A stretch of 64,000 bases of DNA from SURF-55 sp040755195 (GTDB lineage: Bacteria; Bacillota; Desulfotomaculia; Desulfotomaculales; Ammonificaceae). The notes under the pieces were generated by a model, which was given only the letters and a program-made list of their open reading frames with translations, searched no databases and was not told the DNA's origin. Every line of letters starts with the position of its first letter. Position 1 is the stretch's first letter. This document shows, piece after piece, positions 8,381 through 17,179 of this stretch. The position numbers were made by a program, and so were the translations under genes. The stretch covers positions 1 through 64,000 of the forward strand of contig JBFMBL010000007.1 of NCBI GenBank assembly GCA_040755195.1. Reading direction: 5' to 3'.

Positions 8381-9402
8381 CGTTCCTTGAGCAAACCGGG
8401 TTGATAAGCGGTCTGGCCCGACGTGTGCTGAGCGGCGGCCGTCTTTCTATGGCGGAAGCCGTGACGCTTATCCGTATGCCGGATGAGATAACCCCTTTCC
8501 TTTTGGGCTGGGCCGACGTCGTGAGAAAGCACTTCCACGGCACAGGATTGGATCTTTGCGCAATAGTGAACGCGCGAGCCGGGCGCTGTCCGGAAGACTG
8601 CCGCTTTTGCGCGCAGGCCGCCCGTTATCCCACCCGGGCGCCGGCTCACCCCCTGCTTCCCGGCGAGGAGATACTTCGCCGGGCAAGAGCAGCGTATGCC
8701 CGGGGAGTCAAACGCTTTTCGCTGGTGATCAGCGGGCGTGATCCCGGCGGCGATTTTGATAAAATAGTCGCCGTCATCCGTCGTTTAAGAGAAGAAATAC
8801 CCGCACTCCGGCTTTGCGCTTCGCTTGGTATCCTTACCATCGAAGAAGCACGTGAACTGAAAAAAGCCGGCGTCTACAGGTATCACCACAACCTGGAAAC
8901 CGCCGCAAGCTTTTTTGACGAAATCTGCACCACCCACCGTTACACCGACCGGGTAACCACCATTCAAACCGCCCAGGAAGCAGGGCTGGAAATCTGTGCG
9001 GGAGGAATCATAGGCCTGGGGGAGAGCCCGGAACAACGGGTGGAGCTTGCTCTTGCGCTGCACGACCTCCGGGTGGCGTCGGTACCGGTTAACCTCCTCC
9101 ATCCTATTCCCGGAACCCCGCTTGCCATGCAGCCGCCGCTCTCTCCCCTCGAAATCCTCCGCACGCTGGCTGTTTTTCGCCTGGTCCTGCCGGAGGCCAC
9201 CATTCGCTACGCCGGAGGACGTGAACACAACCTTCGCGACGTTCAGGCCCTGGGCCTCGCCGGCGGGGTAAACGGGTTGATTACCGGCGATTACCTGACC
9301 ACTTCCGGACAGGGAACCGTGCGCGATCTTCAGCTCGCCCGGGATCTGGGGGCTTTTCCTTTAAAAATAAACCTCACCGCCAAGACGCCAAGAACGCCAT
9401 GA
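8377..9402 (+). CDS. bioB: Biotin synthase (BioB)
   Basis: Radical SAM enzyme inserting sulfur into dethiobiotin. Has the CxxxCxxC cluster motif (CPEDCRFCAQAARYP), the YHHNLETAASFFDEICTTH segment and late VNLLHPIPGTPL and ITGDYLTTSGQGT motifs of BioB. The frame is open further upstream (to 8305), but ATG 8377 overlapping the bioC stop gives the canonical N-terminus. The last residues (LTAKTPRTP) and stop codon are encoded by the right copy of the inverted intergenic repeat and are probably not ancestral. Last gene of the operon. Confidence 0.94.
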   Translation: MTFLEQTGLISGLARRVLSGGRLSMAEAVTLIRMPDEITPFLLGWADVVRKHFHGTGLDLCAIVNARAGRCPEDCRFCAQAARYPTRAPAHPLLPGEEILRRARAAYARGVKRFSLVISGRDPGGDFDKIVAVIRRLREEIPALRLCASLGILTIEEARELKKAGVYRYHHNLETAASFFDEICTTHRYTDRVTTIQTAQEAGLEICAGGIIGLGESPEQRVELALALHDLRVASVPVNLLHPIPGTPLAMQPPLSPLEILRTLAVFRLVLPEATIRYAGGREHNLRDVQALGLAGGVNGLITGDYLTTSGQGTVRDLQLARDLGAFPLKINLTAKTPRTP

Positions 9403-9452
9403 ATCAAGAAAATAAATATGTGACAACAGGCAAATCGCTATTTCCAGCGCCG
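9364..9452. repeat. Right copy of the inverted repeat; supplies the BioB C-terminus
   Basis: Reverse complement of 5480-5567 with a few mismatches. It begins inside bioB, so about the last 10 codons and the stop of bioB are repeat sequence. Confidence 0.85.
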
Positions 9453-9820
9453 ATTTCGTTGTGCGGCTTGCCGCATGAGGCGCTCCCAGGTATTACCGAC
9501 AGCGTTTCTTAGGAATTGAGATTTGCATAAAGAACAAAAAAGAAGTAAAATTGAATAAAGTAATTTTTTGGGAACGAGGCCCGGGAATTCGTCTGCCGGT
9601 AAAATGGAGGAGGTAGAACTTGTTGCCTTTCTCCCTGTAAGCGTCTCAAACACATATAAGTTCCCAGGTTCGACCCGGAGGTAGTTTTCACAAAGCAGAT
9701 GTCCCGTGAATAGACTTCTTGCAGTACATCTTTTCGGGTTTATTTAATTTCAACCAAGCAGGAAATCGAGGCAGGTCCGGTCGAATAGAATATATACCCC
9801 AATCCGGGAGGTGAGGCACA
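9453..9820. other. Spacer without a recognisable gene
   Basis: About 370 nt between the right bio repeat and the next gene. No frame with both a plausible ribosome site and a family-like sequence; the short minus-strand frames here look random. It ends with the GGGAGGTGAG ribosome site of the following gene. No convincing terminator for the biotin operon was seen. Confidence 0.5.
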
Positions 9821-10282
9821 ATGATACCTGTCAAGGTAAAAGAAATCGCCTTTGACCTTGCAATGAACCCCGTGCTCCTTCTTTCAGACGAGGAAGAACA
9901 CAAGATGTTGCCGATCTGGATCGGGCCTTTTGAAGCGCATTCAATCGCTTTGGCCCTTGAAGGTGCAAGCCTCGGCCGACCGCTGACCCATGATCTGCTA
10001 AAGACGATATGCGACCAAAGCGGTGTCACGGTGGCAAGCGTGATTATAAGCGACGTAAAGGACGGCACCTACTATGCGGAGCTTCACCTGAGGACTAAAG
10101 ACTATGAGACGGTTATCGACGCCCGGCCCAGCGACGCCATTGCCCTGGCGCTGAGGACGGTAACCCCGATTTTCTTATCCGATAAAGTCGCGGATTATGC
10201 GCTCACCCCCGACGAACTGTACAGCCAGGAGTCGGAAGAAAGTAAGATTGTACGAGTGACGGACGAAAGGAAGCTGCATTAA
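9821..10282 (+). CDS. Bifunctional nuclease (BFN/DUF151) domain protein
   Basis: 153 residues, ATG with GGGAGGTGAG 6-8 nt upstream. Single BFN (DUF151) domain recognisable from LPIWIGPFEAHSIALALEG, the RPLTHDLL stretch and IDARPSDAIALALR. Family members in plants and bacteria have been reported with combined DNase/RNase activity; role in this organism is unknown. Convergent with uppP, 16 nt apart, leaving no room for a separate terminator. Confidence 0.88.
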   Translation: MIPVKVKEIAFDLAMNPVLLLSDEEEHKMLPIWIGPFEAHSIALALEGASLGRPLTHDLLKTICDQSGVTVASVIISDVKDGTYYAELHLRTKDYETVIDARPSDAIALALRTVTPIFLSDKVADYALTPDELYSQESEESKIVRVTDERKLH

Positions 10283-10298
10283 AATTCTGTTGGCGCCC

Positions 10299-11075
10299 TT
10301 AACGCATCAATGCCGTCAGAATGACCAGCAACCCGAGTGCCCCTCTATACCAGACAAAGATATTGAAATTCCGCGTGGTCACAAACCGCAGCAGAAAAGC
10401 TATCGCTCCGAATCCCGCCACAGCCGAGGTGAGAACGCCGACCCAGAAAGAGGTGTTAAGGTCGACGGCCCCGATATCCTTCAGGCCGAAAACCCCGGCA
10501 CCGAGAATAATCGGTGTGGAAAGGAGGAAAGAGAACCGCGTCGCCGCTTCCCGCTCAATCCCGAGAAAGCGGCCGGCGGCAATTGTTGCCCCGGACCGGG
10601 AAACACCGGGAACAATGGCAAGGGCCTGGGCACAACCGATCAGCAACGCGTCAAGCCAGCCCAATCGCCAGATGCCCCGGGCTCTTCCGCCGTAGTGGTC
10701 CGCGGCATAAAGCACAGCGCCCATAAGGATGAGCATTACGCCGACCAGCAAAGGTGCGCGGAAGATCGTTTCCGCGTGATGTTCAAATGCCATGCCGCCA
10801 AGGGCGCCGGGTATAGTAGCCGCCACGAGGTACCAGAAAAGCCGTCCCTCACGGTTCTTCATGCCTTTGAGCCCGCTTATCGCCAGGACCAGCCAGTCAC
10901 GCCAGAAATAGGCCACAACCGCAACAAGGGTGCCCAGATGCAGGGCCACGTCAAAGGCTAATCCCGGATCACGCCATTGAAAAAACCAGGGTACCAGAAC
11001 CAGGTGCGCCGTACTCGAAATCGGCAAAAACTCCCCCAGTCCCTGGACAATTCCCAAAACCACAGCCTCCGTCAG
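10299..11075 (-). CDS. uppP: Undecaprenyl-diphosphatase (UppP/BacA)
   Basis: Integral membrane phosphatase that recycles undecaprenyl pyrophosphate to the lipid carrier for peptidoglycan and other envelope polymers; confers bacitracin tolerance. Both catalytic motifs are intact: QGLGEFLPISSTAHLVL (E/QxxxE) and PGVSRSGAT. Seven or eight hydrophobic segments. The first standard start, GTG 11063, is 25 nt from the strong AAGGAGGAG site and removes the conserved TEA residues; the in-frame CTG at 11075 is 11-13 nt from that site and gives LTEAVVLGIVQG as in relatives. CTG start preferred but unproven. About 255 residues, slightly short for the family. Confidence 0.92.
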   Translation of the reverse strand: MTEAVVLGIVQGLGEFLPISSTAHLVLVPWFFQWRDPGLAFDVALHLGTLVAVVAYFWRDWLVLAISGLKGMKNREGRLFWYLVAATIPGALGGMAFEHHAETIFRAPLLVGVMLILMGAVLYAADHYGGRARGIWRLGWLDALLIGCAQALAIVPGVSRSGATIAAGRFLGIEREAATRFSFLLSTPIILGAGVFGLKDIGAVDLNTSFWVGVLTSAVAGFGAIAFLLRFVTTRNFNIFVWYRGALGLLVILTALMR

Positions 11076-11111
11076 GCCCGTAAAGACTCCTCCTTATAAC
11101 ACCAGGGATAT

Positions 11112-11141
11112 AGTATAATATTCATCCCAATCAAGCAACAA
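11112..11141 (-). promoter_or_regulatory. Candidate promoter of uppP
   Basis: Minus strand TTGTTG, 18-nt spacer, TATACT, about 35 nt upstream of the uppP start; an overlapping TTGCTT-17-TACTAT reading is also possible. Confidence 0.5.
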
Positions 11142-11198
11142 CCCTCTCCGAAGGAGAACCCGCCATAATATACAGTTTTAAGTTAGTAGTCCTGCTTC

Positions 11199-11226
11199 CA
11201 CCTCTCACCTCTCACCTCTCACTCCC
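11199..11226. repeat. Heptanucleotide repeat (CACCTCT x3 plus CACTCCC) at the thioesterase 3' end
   Basis: Four contiguous 7-bp units. Read on the minus strand the array encodes the last codons (VRGER) and the stop codon of the thioesterase gene, so the repeat has invaded or replaced its 3' end. Confidence 0.8.
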
Positions 11227-11621
11227 CGGCTCTCCATGTTCTTCTGCGCAACCTTCGCCAGGAACCGCGCCTCATCAATTAAAAACCGTTCGTGGCGCCC
11301 GCGGCCCACGACTTCCGCAGGGTCGCGCGCCTCAACGGCAAACACCAGACGCCGGCCATCCACCTCCGTTAATTCCGCAACGGCCACAACCTCCATACCC
11401 ACAGGTGTGGCCGCCAGATGTTCCACGTCTACCTTCGTCCCAACAGAGGTCTGGCCTTGGGGCAAAACACCGTTCAAGGCCGCCACCGCCGCCGCCTCCA
11501 TTACCGCAACAAGCCGCGGCGTAGCGAACACCGGTACCGTGCCGCTGCCCTGAGCCACGGCTGTATCGCCTTCACCCACGGTGATACACGCGGAACCCCT
11601 AAGACCCTTTTGCAGAGACAT
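11205..11621 (-). CDS. Hotdog-fold thioesterase (FlK-like family)
   Basis: About 138 residues, ATG 11621 with GGAGG 8 nt upstream. Resembles small thioesterases of the FlK (fluoroacetyl-CoA thioesterase-like) group: conserved VFATPRLVAVMEAAAVAAL helix, GQTSVGTKVDVEHLAATPVG with the HLAATP motif and a C-terminal ERFLIDEARFLAKVAQK stretch. Likely hydrolyses a short acyl-CoA; substrate unknown. The C-terminal tail is encoded by the heptad repeat. Lies upstream of uppP on the same strand but uppP appears to have its own promoter. Confidence 0.85.
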   Translation of the reverse strand: MSLQKGLRGSACITVGEGDTAVAQGSGTVPVFATPRLVAVMEAAAVAALNGVLPQGQTSVGTKVDVEHLAATPVGMEVVAVAELTEVDGRRLVFAVEARDPAEVVGRGRHERFLIDEARFLAKVAQKNMESRGVRGER

Positions 11622-11758
11622 CCTGTCATCCTCCAAACATGTTCAATTTTTTGTTAACCGAGTAAAGAACTCTTAACGCCGTAACACTTTGATTATAATC
11701 AAACCGGCGGGTTTTGATAGAAGAACTTGACCCTGGAAATCGCTTTTTTAACGATGAT

Positions 11759-11779
11759 AAAAAAAGCCCCCGCCGGGGC
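11759..11779 (-). terminator. Rho-independent terminator of the MFS carrier gene
   Basis: Minus strand: GCCCC, GGCG loop, GGGGC, immediately followed by seven T residues. Lies about 65 nt after the MFS stop codon. Confidence 0.85.
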
Positions 11780-11845
11780 GACATAATTCAAGCGACAGTC
11801 CATCGTTAATCATATTTATTTTACATGTCGGTTATTGCAACTCGT

Positions 11846-13084
11846 CTAACCAACCGGTACCGTCCGCGTCTCCCTTGTTTCCGCAGTCTTTGGCGCCCGC
11901 ATCAACAGGCTCAGTATTCCGCCGGCGGCGCATAAAGCCGCAGCGATCAGGTAAGCCCCGGCGTAACCCCCCGTCGCATCCGCCACTTTCCCTGCGATCA
12001 TCGGCCCCACGACACCACCGATACCCCAGGCCGTAAAAACAAGACCGTAGTTGATCCCGGCGTGCTTTGTCCCGAAGTACTCATACGTAATCGAAGGGAA
12101 AAGAGCAAGGAGAGAGCCGTAACAATAACCGGCAAGGATCACGCCGATAAACAAAGTCGTGGCCGAGGCATAGGTCCGGAACATGAACATGTTGACCGCC
12201 TGGATTAACATCACGAGAAGCAAGGTGTTGGTACGGCCGATGTAATCGCCCAACCAACCGGAAATAACACGTCCTCCCGCGTTAAAGACCGCGAGCATCG
12301 CCACGAAGACAAACCCGTACGCGATTCCTGCCTGCAATTCCGCAATCTTGGCAAGGTGACCGATGATCATCAGCCCGGCGGCAGCCCCCAAAACGTAAGT
12401 GATCCAGATCAGATAAAACACCGGCGTTTTCATCATTTCGTGCCAGTCATATTCACGCTTTGCGGCGCCGGCTTTTTGTTTAGCAGCCGCGGGAGGTGAT
12501 GCCGGCTGGTAATCCTTCGGCGGGAAAATCAAAAACCGGGCGAGCAGGACGATCGCCACGAGAAAAAGAATTCCCTCGAGAAAAAAAGCCCGCTGAATGC
12601 CGAAACCTTTTATGAGGTAGTTCGTTAAAGGCGCAATATAGACCGAGGCCAGACCAAAGCCCGCGACAACAAGTCCCGCTATCAACCCCCGCTTGTGGGC
12701 ACCGAACCATCTTACGGCAGCAGGTGTAGGTGCGGCGTAACCCAGGCCCATACCTGTGCCGAGGAACACCCCGAAGGCGATAATCAGAAGGCTAAGGCTG
12801 TGGGTAAAGCCGGCCAGGATCATCCCGCCACCGGCGAAAAGCCCGCCTAAAGTCGCAACGATCCGTGGTCCCCATTTATCCGTCAGGCGTCCCGCCGGAA
12901 CCATAACCAGGGCGAAGACAATAATGGCCACCGTATAAGGCCACGACGAAGCGGTCTTGGTCCAGTGAAGCTCATTCACCAGCGTTTTGGCAAACACGCT
13001 CCAGGAATATAGAACCCCCAGGCAGAGATTTATCCCCATCCCTGCAATGGTTACAATCCAACCCCTGGACTGATTGACGCTCAC
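11846..13084 (-). CDS. MFS carrier of the oxalate/formate antiporter (OFA) family
   Basis: 412 residues with about twelve membrane segments and a basic central cytoplasmic loop (~200-215). N-terminal GINLCLGVLYSWSVFAK and TGMGLGYAAPTPAAVRWFG segments are typical of OFA-type carriers, which exchange or import small monocarboxylates. It follows acetyl-CoA synthetase by 117 nt on the same strand, so uptake of acetate or a similar acid for CoA activation is a reasonable inference. The actual substrate is not evident. ATG start with GGAGGAA upstream. Confidence 0.88.
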   Translation of the reverse strand: MSVNQSRGWIVTIAGMGINLCLGVLYSWSVFAKTLVNELHWTKTASSWPYTVAIIVFALVMVPAGRLTDKWGPRIVATLGGLFAGGGMILAGFTHSLSLLIIAFGVFLGTGMGLGYAAPTPAAVRWFGAHKRGLIAGLVVAGFGLASVYIAPLTNYLIKGFGIQRAFFLEGILFLVAIVLLARFLIFPPKDYQPASPPAAAKQKAGAAKREYDWHEMMKTPVFYLIWITYVLGAAAGLMIIGHLAKIAELQAGIAYGFVFVAMLAVFNAGGRVISGWLGDYIGRTNTLLLVMLIQAVNMFMFRTYASATTLFIGVILAGYCYGSLLALFPSITYEYFGTKHAGINYGLVFTAWGIGGVVGPMIAGKVADATGGYAGAYLIAAALCAAGGILSLLMRAPKTAETRETRTVPVG

Positions 13085-13201
13085 TACAATTCCTCCTTTG
13101 GTTTAGCAGAGTATTTTGTTAGCTCTGGCGCTATTAACAAGCCCGTCCTATTAAAGGACGCAGGGTTCGGGGAAAACCCGTGCGCAGATATGCGTTTTGC
13201 C

Positions 13202-15181
13202 TCAGGATTCGCGCCCTTCGTACTTCTGTTTCAACTCTGAAATAACCGCCGGGTCCGCCAGCGTGGTTGTGTCACCGAGGATCCTTCCTTCGGCGATATC
13301 CCGCAGCAGCCGCCGCATTATTTTACCGCTGCGGGTCTTCGGCAACTCTGCGGTCAGGAAAACATCGTCGGGACGCGCAATTGAACCGATTTTTTTGGCC
13401 ACATGCGCCTTAAGTTCGTTTTCTATTTCCTTGAAACTCCTTTTGGCCGACTTCAGTTCGTTGAAAGCCCGGCTCTTCAAGGTGACAAAAGCCGCCACCG
13501 CCTGACCCTTGATGTCGTGGTCTTTGCCGATCACAGCCGATTCGGCGACTGACGGGTGATCGACAAGGGCGCTCTCGATTTCCATGGTGCTCAAACGGTG
13601 TCCGGCGACGTTTATCACGTCGTCCACGCGACCGAGCATCCAGTAATAGTTGTGATAGTCCCGCTTCGCGCCGTCCCCGGCAAAGTAAATCCATTTTCCC
13701 GGGAATTTGGACCAGTAGGTATCGATATAACGCTGGTCATCACCGTAGATGGTCCGCAACATGGCGGGCCAGGGCTCTTTTACCACCAGAAAGCCCCCCT
13801 GGCCGAGGGGAACAGGGTTGCCGGCCGCGTCCAGGACGTCGGCGTCTATGCCCGGCAACGGCACGGTGGCCGACCCCGGTTTTAACGGCGTTATCCCGGG
13901 TAGGGGACTGATCATAATCATACCGGTCTCCGTCTGCCACCAGGTGTCGACAATCGGACACCGGGCGCCGCCGATGTTTTCGTAGTACCAGACCCATGCC
14001 TCCGGATTTATCGGTTCGCCGACTGTTCCGATGAGCCTGAGACTTGAAAGGTTGCGGCCCTCCGGCCATTTGCGCCCCCACTTCATGAACGCCCTGATCG
14101 CCGTCGGCGCGGTATAAAAGATGCTTACGCCGTACTTCTCGATAATTGCCCAGTTGCGGTCCGGCTCCGGCCAGTCCGGCGCCCCCTCGTACATCAGGGA
14201 GGTCGCCCCGTTCGCAAGGGGTCCGTAAACCACATAACTGTGGCCCGTAACCCAGCCGATGTCGGCGGTACACCAGTACACATCGCTGTCCTTCACGTCG
14301 AAGACCATGGAATGAGTCGTACTGGTTCCCACAAGGTAACCGCCTGTCGTGTGCACCACCCCTTTGGGCTTCCCCGTGGTGCCGCTCGTATAAAGAATGA
14401 AAAGCATGTGCTCGCTGTCAAGCTCTTCGGGCGGACAACCTATGGGCGCGTTCGCCATTACCTCGTGGTACCAGACGTCGCGGCCCATCTTCATTTTCAC
14501 TTCCTGATTCGTGCGCTGAACAACAATTGTTTTTTCAATTGTCGGCGTTTCCATCAGTGCCGCATCGGCGTTCTTCTTAAGCGGCACCACTTTACCCCGC
14601 CGCCAGCCGCCGTCGGCGGTAATCAGGATCTTCGCTCCGGCGTCGTTGATCCGGTCGCGAAGGGCTTCGGAGCTGAAACCACCGAACACCACGCTGTGCG
14701 GCGCACCGATCCGGGCGCAGGCAAGCATGGTAATGGCCAGTTCCGGAATCATCGGGAGGTAGATCGCCACCCGGTCACCCGTTTTTACACCAAATTCCTT
14801 TAGAACGTTTGCAAACCGGGTCACTTCGCGGTAAAGATCCCAGTAAGTAAGGACACGGCTGTCCCCCGGTTCGCCCTCGAAGATAATCGCCGCCTTATTC
14901 CGCCGCCAGGTCAGAAGATGCCGGTCGATGCAGTTATAGCTGACGTTAAGTTTCCCGTTGACGAACCACTTGGCGAACGGCGGGTTCCACTCCAGAACCT
15001 TATCCCACTTTTGGTACCAGTCGAGCCGCTCCGCCTGCATGGCCCAATAAAGCTTATAATTAGCCCGCGCATCAGCATAGATCTGTTTGCTGTTCACGTT
15101 GGCCTGTTTTGCAAAATCCTCGGGCGGATGAAATATTCTTTCCTCTTCCAGTAGAACATCGATTGTCGTTTCCTGAGACAA
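13202..15181 (-). CDS. acs: Acetyl-CoA synthetase (AMP-forming)
   Basis: About 659 residues of the ANL superfamily; activates acetate with ATP and CoA via acetyl-AMP. Motifs: phosphate loop YTSGTTGKPKGVVHTT, TWWQTETGMI, hinge region GRVDDVINVAGHRL, and PKTRSGKIMRR with the lysine that is acetylated in regulated Acs enzymes. The frame is open to 15223, but TTG 15181 lies 8 nt after GGGAGG and gives the start MSQETTID; this is preferred. Upstream is a terminator-bounded spacer, downstream the OFA carrier. Confidence 0.94.
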   Translation of the reverse strand: MSQETTIDVLLEEERIFHPPEDFAKQANVNSKQIYADARANYKLYWAMQAERLDWYQKWDKVLEWNPPFAKWFVNGKLNVSYNCIDRHLLTWRRNKAAIIFEGEPGDSRVLTYWDLYREVTRFANVLKEFGVKTGDRVAIYLPMIPELAITMLACARIGAPHSVVFGGFSSEALRDRINDAGAKILITADGGWRRGKVVPLKKNADAALMETPTIEKTIVVQRTNQEVKMKMGRDVWYHEVMANAPIGCPPEELDSEHMLFILYTSGTTGKPKGVVHTTGGYLVGTSTTHSMVFDVKDSDVYWCTADIGWVTGHSYVVYGPLANGATSLMYEGAPDWPEPDRNWAIIEKYGVSIFYTAPTAIRAFMKWGRKWPEGRNLSSLRLIGTVGEPINPEAWVWYYENIGGARCPIVDTWWQTETGMIMISPLPGITPLKPGSATVPLPGIDADVLDAAGNPVPLGQGGFLVVKEPWPAMLRTIYGDDQRYIDTYWSKFPGKWIYFAGDGAKRDYHNYYWMLGRVDDVINVAGHRLSTMEIESALVDHPSVAESAVIGKDHDIKGQAVAAFVTLKSRAFNELKSAKRSFKEIENELKAHVAKKIGSIARPDDVFLTAELPKTRSGKIMRRLLRDIAEGRILGDTTTLADPAVISELKQKYEGRES

Positions 15182-15348
15182 ACTCAACCCCTCCCTTAGA
15201 AATTGTTTTATATTACAAAACATTGCATCTTGATTCTCAGCTTAAAATCTGTCAAAGAAAATTAATTTTTTGTCGAATGTAAAAGGAGGGGTTTGAGTGG
15301 TTGAAAAGCTTTTCTTAACCGGTGAAATTCGATAGTTGTTCCGCAATG

Positions 15349-15374
15349 TAAAACAAAGGGCTGGATCCCAGCCC
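15349..15374 (-). terminator. Rho-independent terminator after the AMP-forming ligase gene
   Basis: Minus strand GGGCTGG, GAT loop, CCAGCCC, then TTTGTTTT. Separates the IclR-ligase unit from acs, implying acs has its own promoter in the ~165 nt that follow (a TTGACA is present there but no good -10 at proper distance). Confidence 0.8.
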
Positions 15375-15482
15375 CTTAACGCTTATTCAGGCATCTTGCG
15401 TCCTGTTATGTAACAGCTACGAACTGCTATACCGACTACCGCGTCTTCACAAGGAACACCGTAATCAGTTATAACCCGTCGA

Positions 15483-17162
15483 CTACTCCCCGGCCCCGCC
15501 TTCCGGCAGACCGATCTCCCTGGCCTTTAGTAAACGGCGTAACCGCTTACCCGTTCTGGTATACGGCAAGGACGAACATACTTCGAATTCCCGCGGGACC
15601 ATGTGCTCGGCAAGACTTCTTTCAATATAATTCTGCAGCTGTGACTGCAGTTTCGGCGACCAGTGGTGTCCCGACCTGAGTACCACAAAAGCCTTAATTA
15701 TTTCCCCCCGCGAAAGATCGGGTTTGCCGATGACCGCCGCATCTAATACCGCGGGATGCTCCATCAGCTTGCTTTCCACCTCAAAGGGACCGACACGGCG
15801 CTCCCCGACTTTGATCATATCGTCCATCCGTCCCTGGTACCAGTAGTAACCTTCTCTGTCCCTGTATGCCAGGTCGCCGCTTAAGTACCACGGGCCGGAA
15901 AAATACCGGGCAAATCCTGATTCTTCCTTCCATATGCCTCGCATCATCGCCGGCCACGGGGGGCGAACGGCCAACTGCCCCATCTGCATCGGACCGAGTT
16001 CCTGCCCCTGGCCGTCTACCACCGCCACCTTAATACCGGGAATCGGTTTCCCCATCGAGCCGGGTTTTATCGGAAGGCAACGGAAGTTAGCAATGATCTG
16101 CGCTCCGGTTTCGGTCATGAACCAGGTGTCGCAAACGTCCCGCGCCAGAACCTCCCGCGCCCAGCGAATGGTTGCCGGGTTAAGGGCCTCCCCTACGGTC
16201 AGAATATGCCTGAGGCCGCCCAAATCAAAGCTTTTGACTAAATCCTTCCCCGCCGTCATCAGGAACCGTAACGCACCCGGTGTCGTATACCAGACCGTGA
16301 CGCCGAAACGCTGGATGAAGCCGTACCAGCCTTCCGGGCTGACGCCGCCGCCGTAAACCGCGGTGGTAACACCGTTGAGCCACGGAGCGAGGACGCCGTA
16401 AGCGATTCCCGTCACCCACCCCATATCCGCGGTGCACCAGGCCACATCATCCGGGTGGAGGTCCATGACCCAGCGGCCCGTCTGGTAATACTGCACCAAC
16501 CCGCCGTGCGAAAGGAGGATACCCTTGGGTTTTCCCGTGGAACCGGAAGTGTATATCAAAGCGAAAGGTGAATCCCTGTCAAGCGCGACAACAACCGGTT
16601 CCCCGACCGCCCCGGCAACCGCCTTGTGCCAATTCTCCTCTCCCACCTGGGCTTTTACCTCAGTTGGTCCTATAATGAATGATTGCCGGAGTTGAGACAA
16701 CCGCGAACGGTCAACCCGTTTTTTTAAATCAGCGGTGGTTACAAGCGCAACCGCACCTGAATCCTGAAGGATTTCGTTTAACGCCTCCGCCATATACCCT
16801 TCATAAACCGGAACAGCCACCGCACCCGTTTTTATAACCCCCAGCAGGCTTACATAAAGCTCCGGCGATGAACGGCCGAAAAGCACCACGCGGTCTCCGG
16901 GTTTTACGTCATGCTGCGCAAGAACCAGCGCGAACCGGTCCGACAACACTTGAAGCTCGCCGAAGGTGAATGCGTGTTCACGGTTTCCGTCCCAAAACCT
17001 GAGCGCCGTTTTATCCTTTAGTCCTTTCTTGCAGTTGTCGTCTACCGCGATTTGCGCGATATTATATTTTCGGCCGAGACCGAGTGCTTCCTCGGCCTTG
17101 GCCCAGTCAAAGTCCCTGTACATTAAGTCATAATCCTTGAGGTTGGGATCCACCGCGATCAC
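15483..17162 (-). CDS. AMP-forming acyl-CoA synthetase (acetyl/propionyl-type)
   Basis: 559 residues, ANL superfamily. YTSGSTGKPKGILLSHGG phosphate loop, TWFMTETGAQI, GRMDDMIKVGERRV hinge and the C-terminal catalytic lysine in YTRTGKRLRR. Shorter than the neighbouring Acs and lacks its N-terminal extension; resembles medium/short-chain or aryl-CoA ligases of the AcsA-like group. Substrate unknown, but the IclR regulator 17 nt upstream and Acs/OFA genes downstream suggest catabolism of a carboxylic acid. GTG start at 17162 with only a weak GGCGGG site. Confidence 0.88.
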   Translation of the reverse strand: MIAVDPNLKDYDLMYRDFDWAKAEEALGLGRKYNIAQIAVDDNCKKGLKDKTALRFWDGNREHAFTFGELQVLSDRFALVLAQHDVKPGDRVVLFGRSSPELYVSLLGVIKTGAVAVPVYEGYMAEALNEILQDSGAVALVTTADLKKRVDRSRLSQLRQSFIIGPTEVKAQVGEENWHKAVAGAVGEPVVVALDRDSPFALIYTSGSTGKPKGILLSHGGLVQYYQTGRWVMDLHPDDVAWCTADMGWVTGIAYGVLAPWLNGVTTAVYGGGVSPEGWYGFIQRFGVTVWYTTPGALRFLMTAGKDLVKSFDLGGLRHILTVGEALNPATIRWAREVLARDVCDTWFMTETGAQIIANFRCLPIKPGSMGKPIPGIKVAVVDGQGQELGPMQMGQLAVRPPWPAMMRGIWKEESGFARYFSGPWYLSGDLAYRDREGYYWYQGRMDDMIKVGERRVGPFEVESKLMEHPAVLDAAVIGKPDLSRGEIIKAFVVLRSGHHWSPKLQSQLQNYIERSLAEHMVPREFEVCSSLPYTRTGKRLRRLLKAREIGLPEGGAGE

Positions 17163-17179
17163 ATCCCGCCATTAACGAA

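Noticed and set aside
13085..13201. Terminator between acs and the MFS gene (CGTCCT/AGGACG hairpin)
   Set aside because: Short six-base-pair stem without a T tract; the two genes are more likely co-transcribed.
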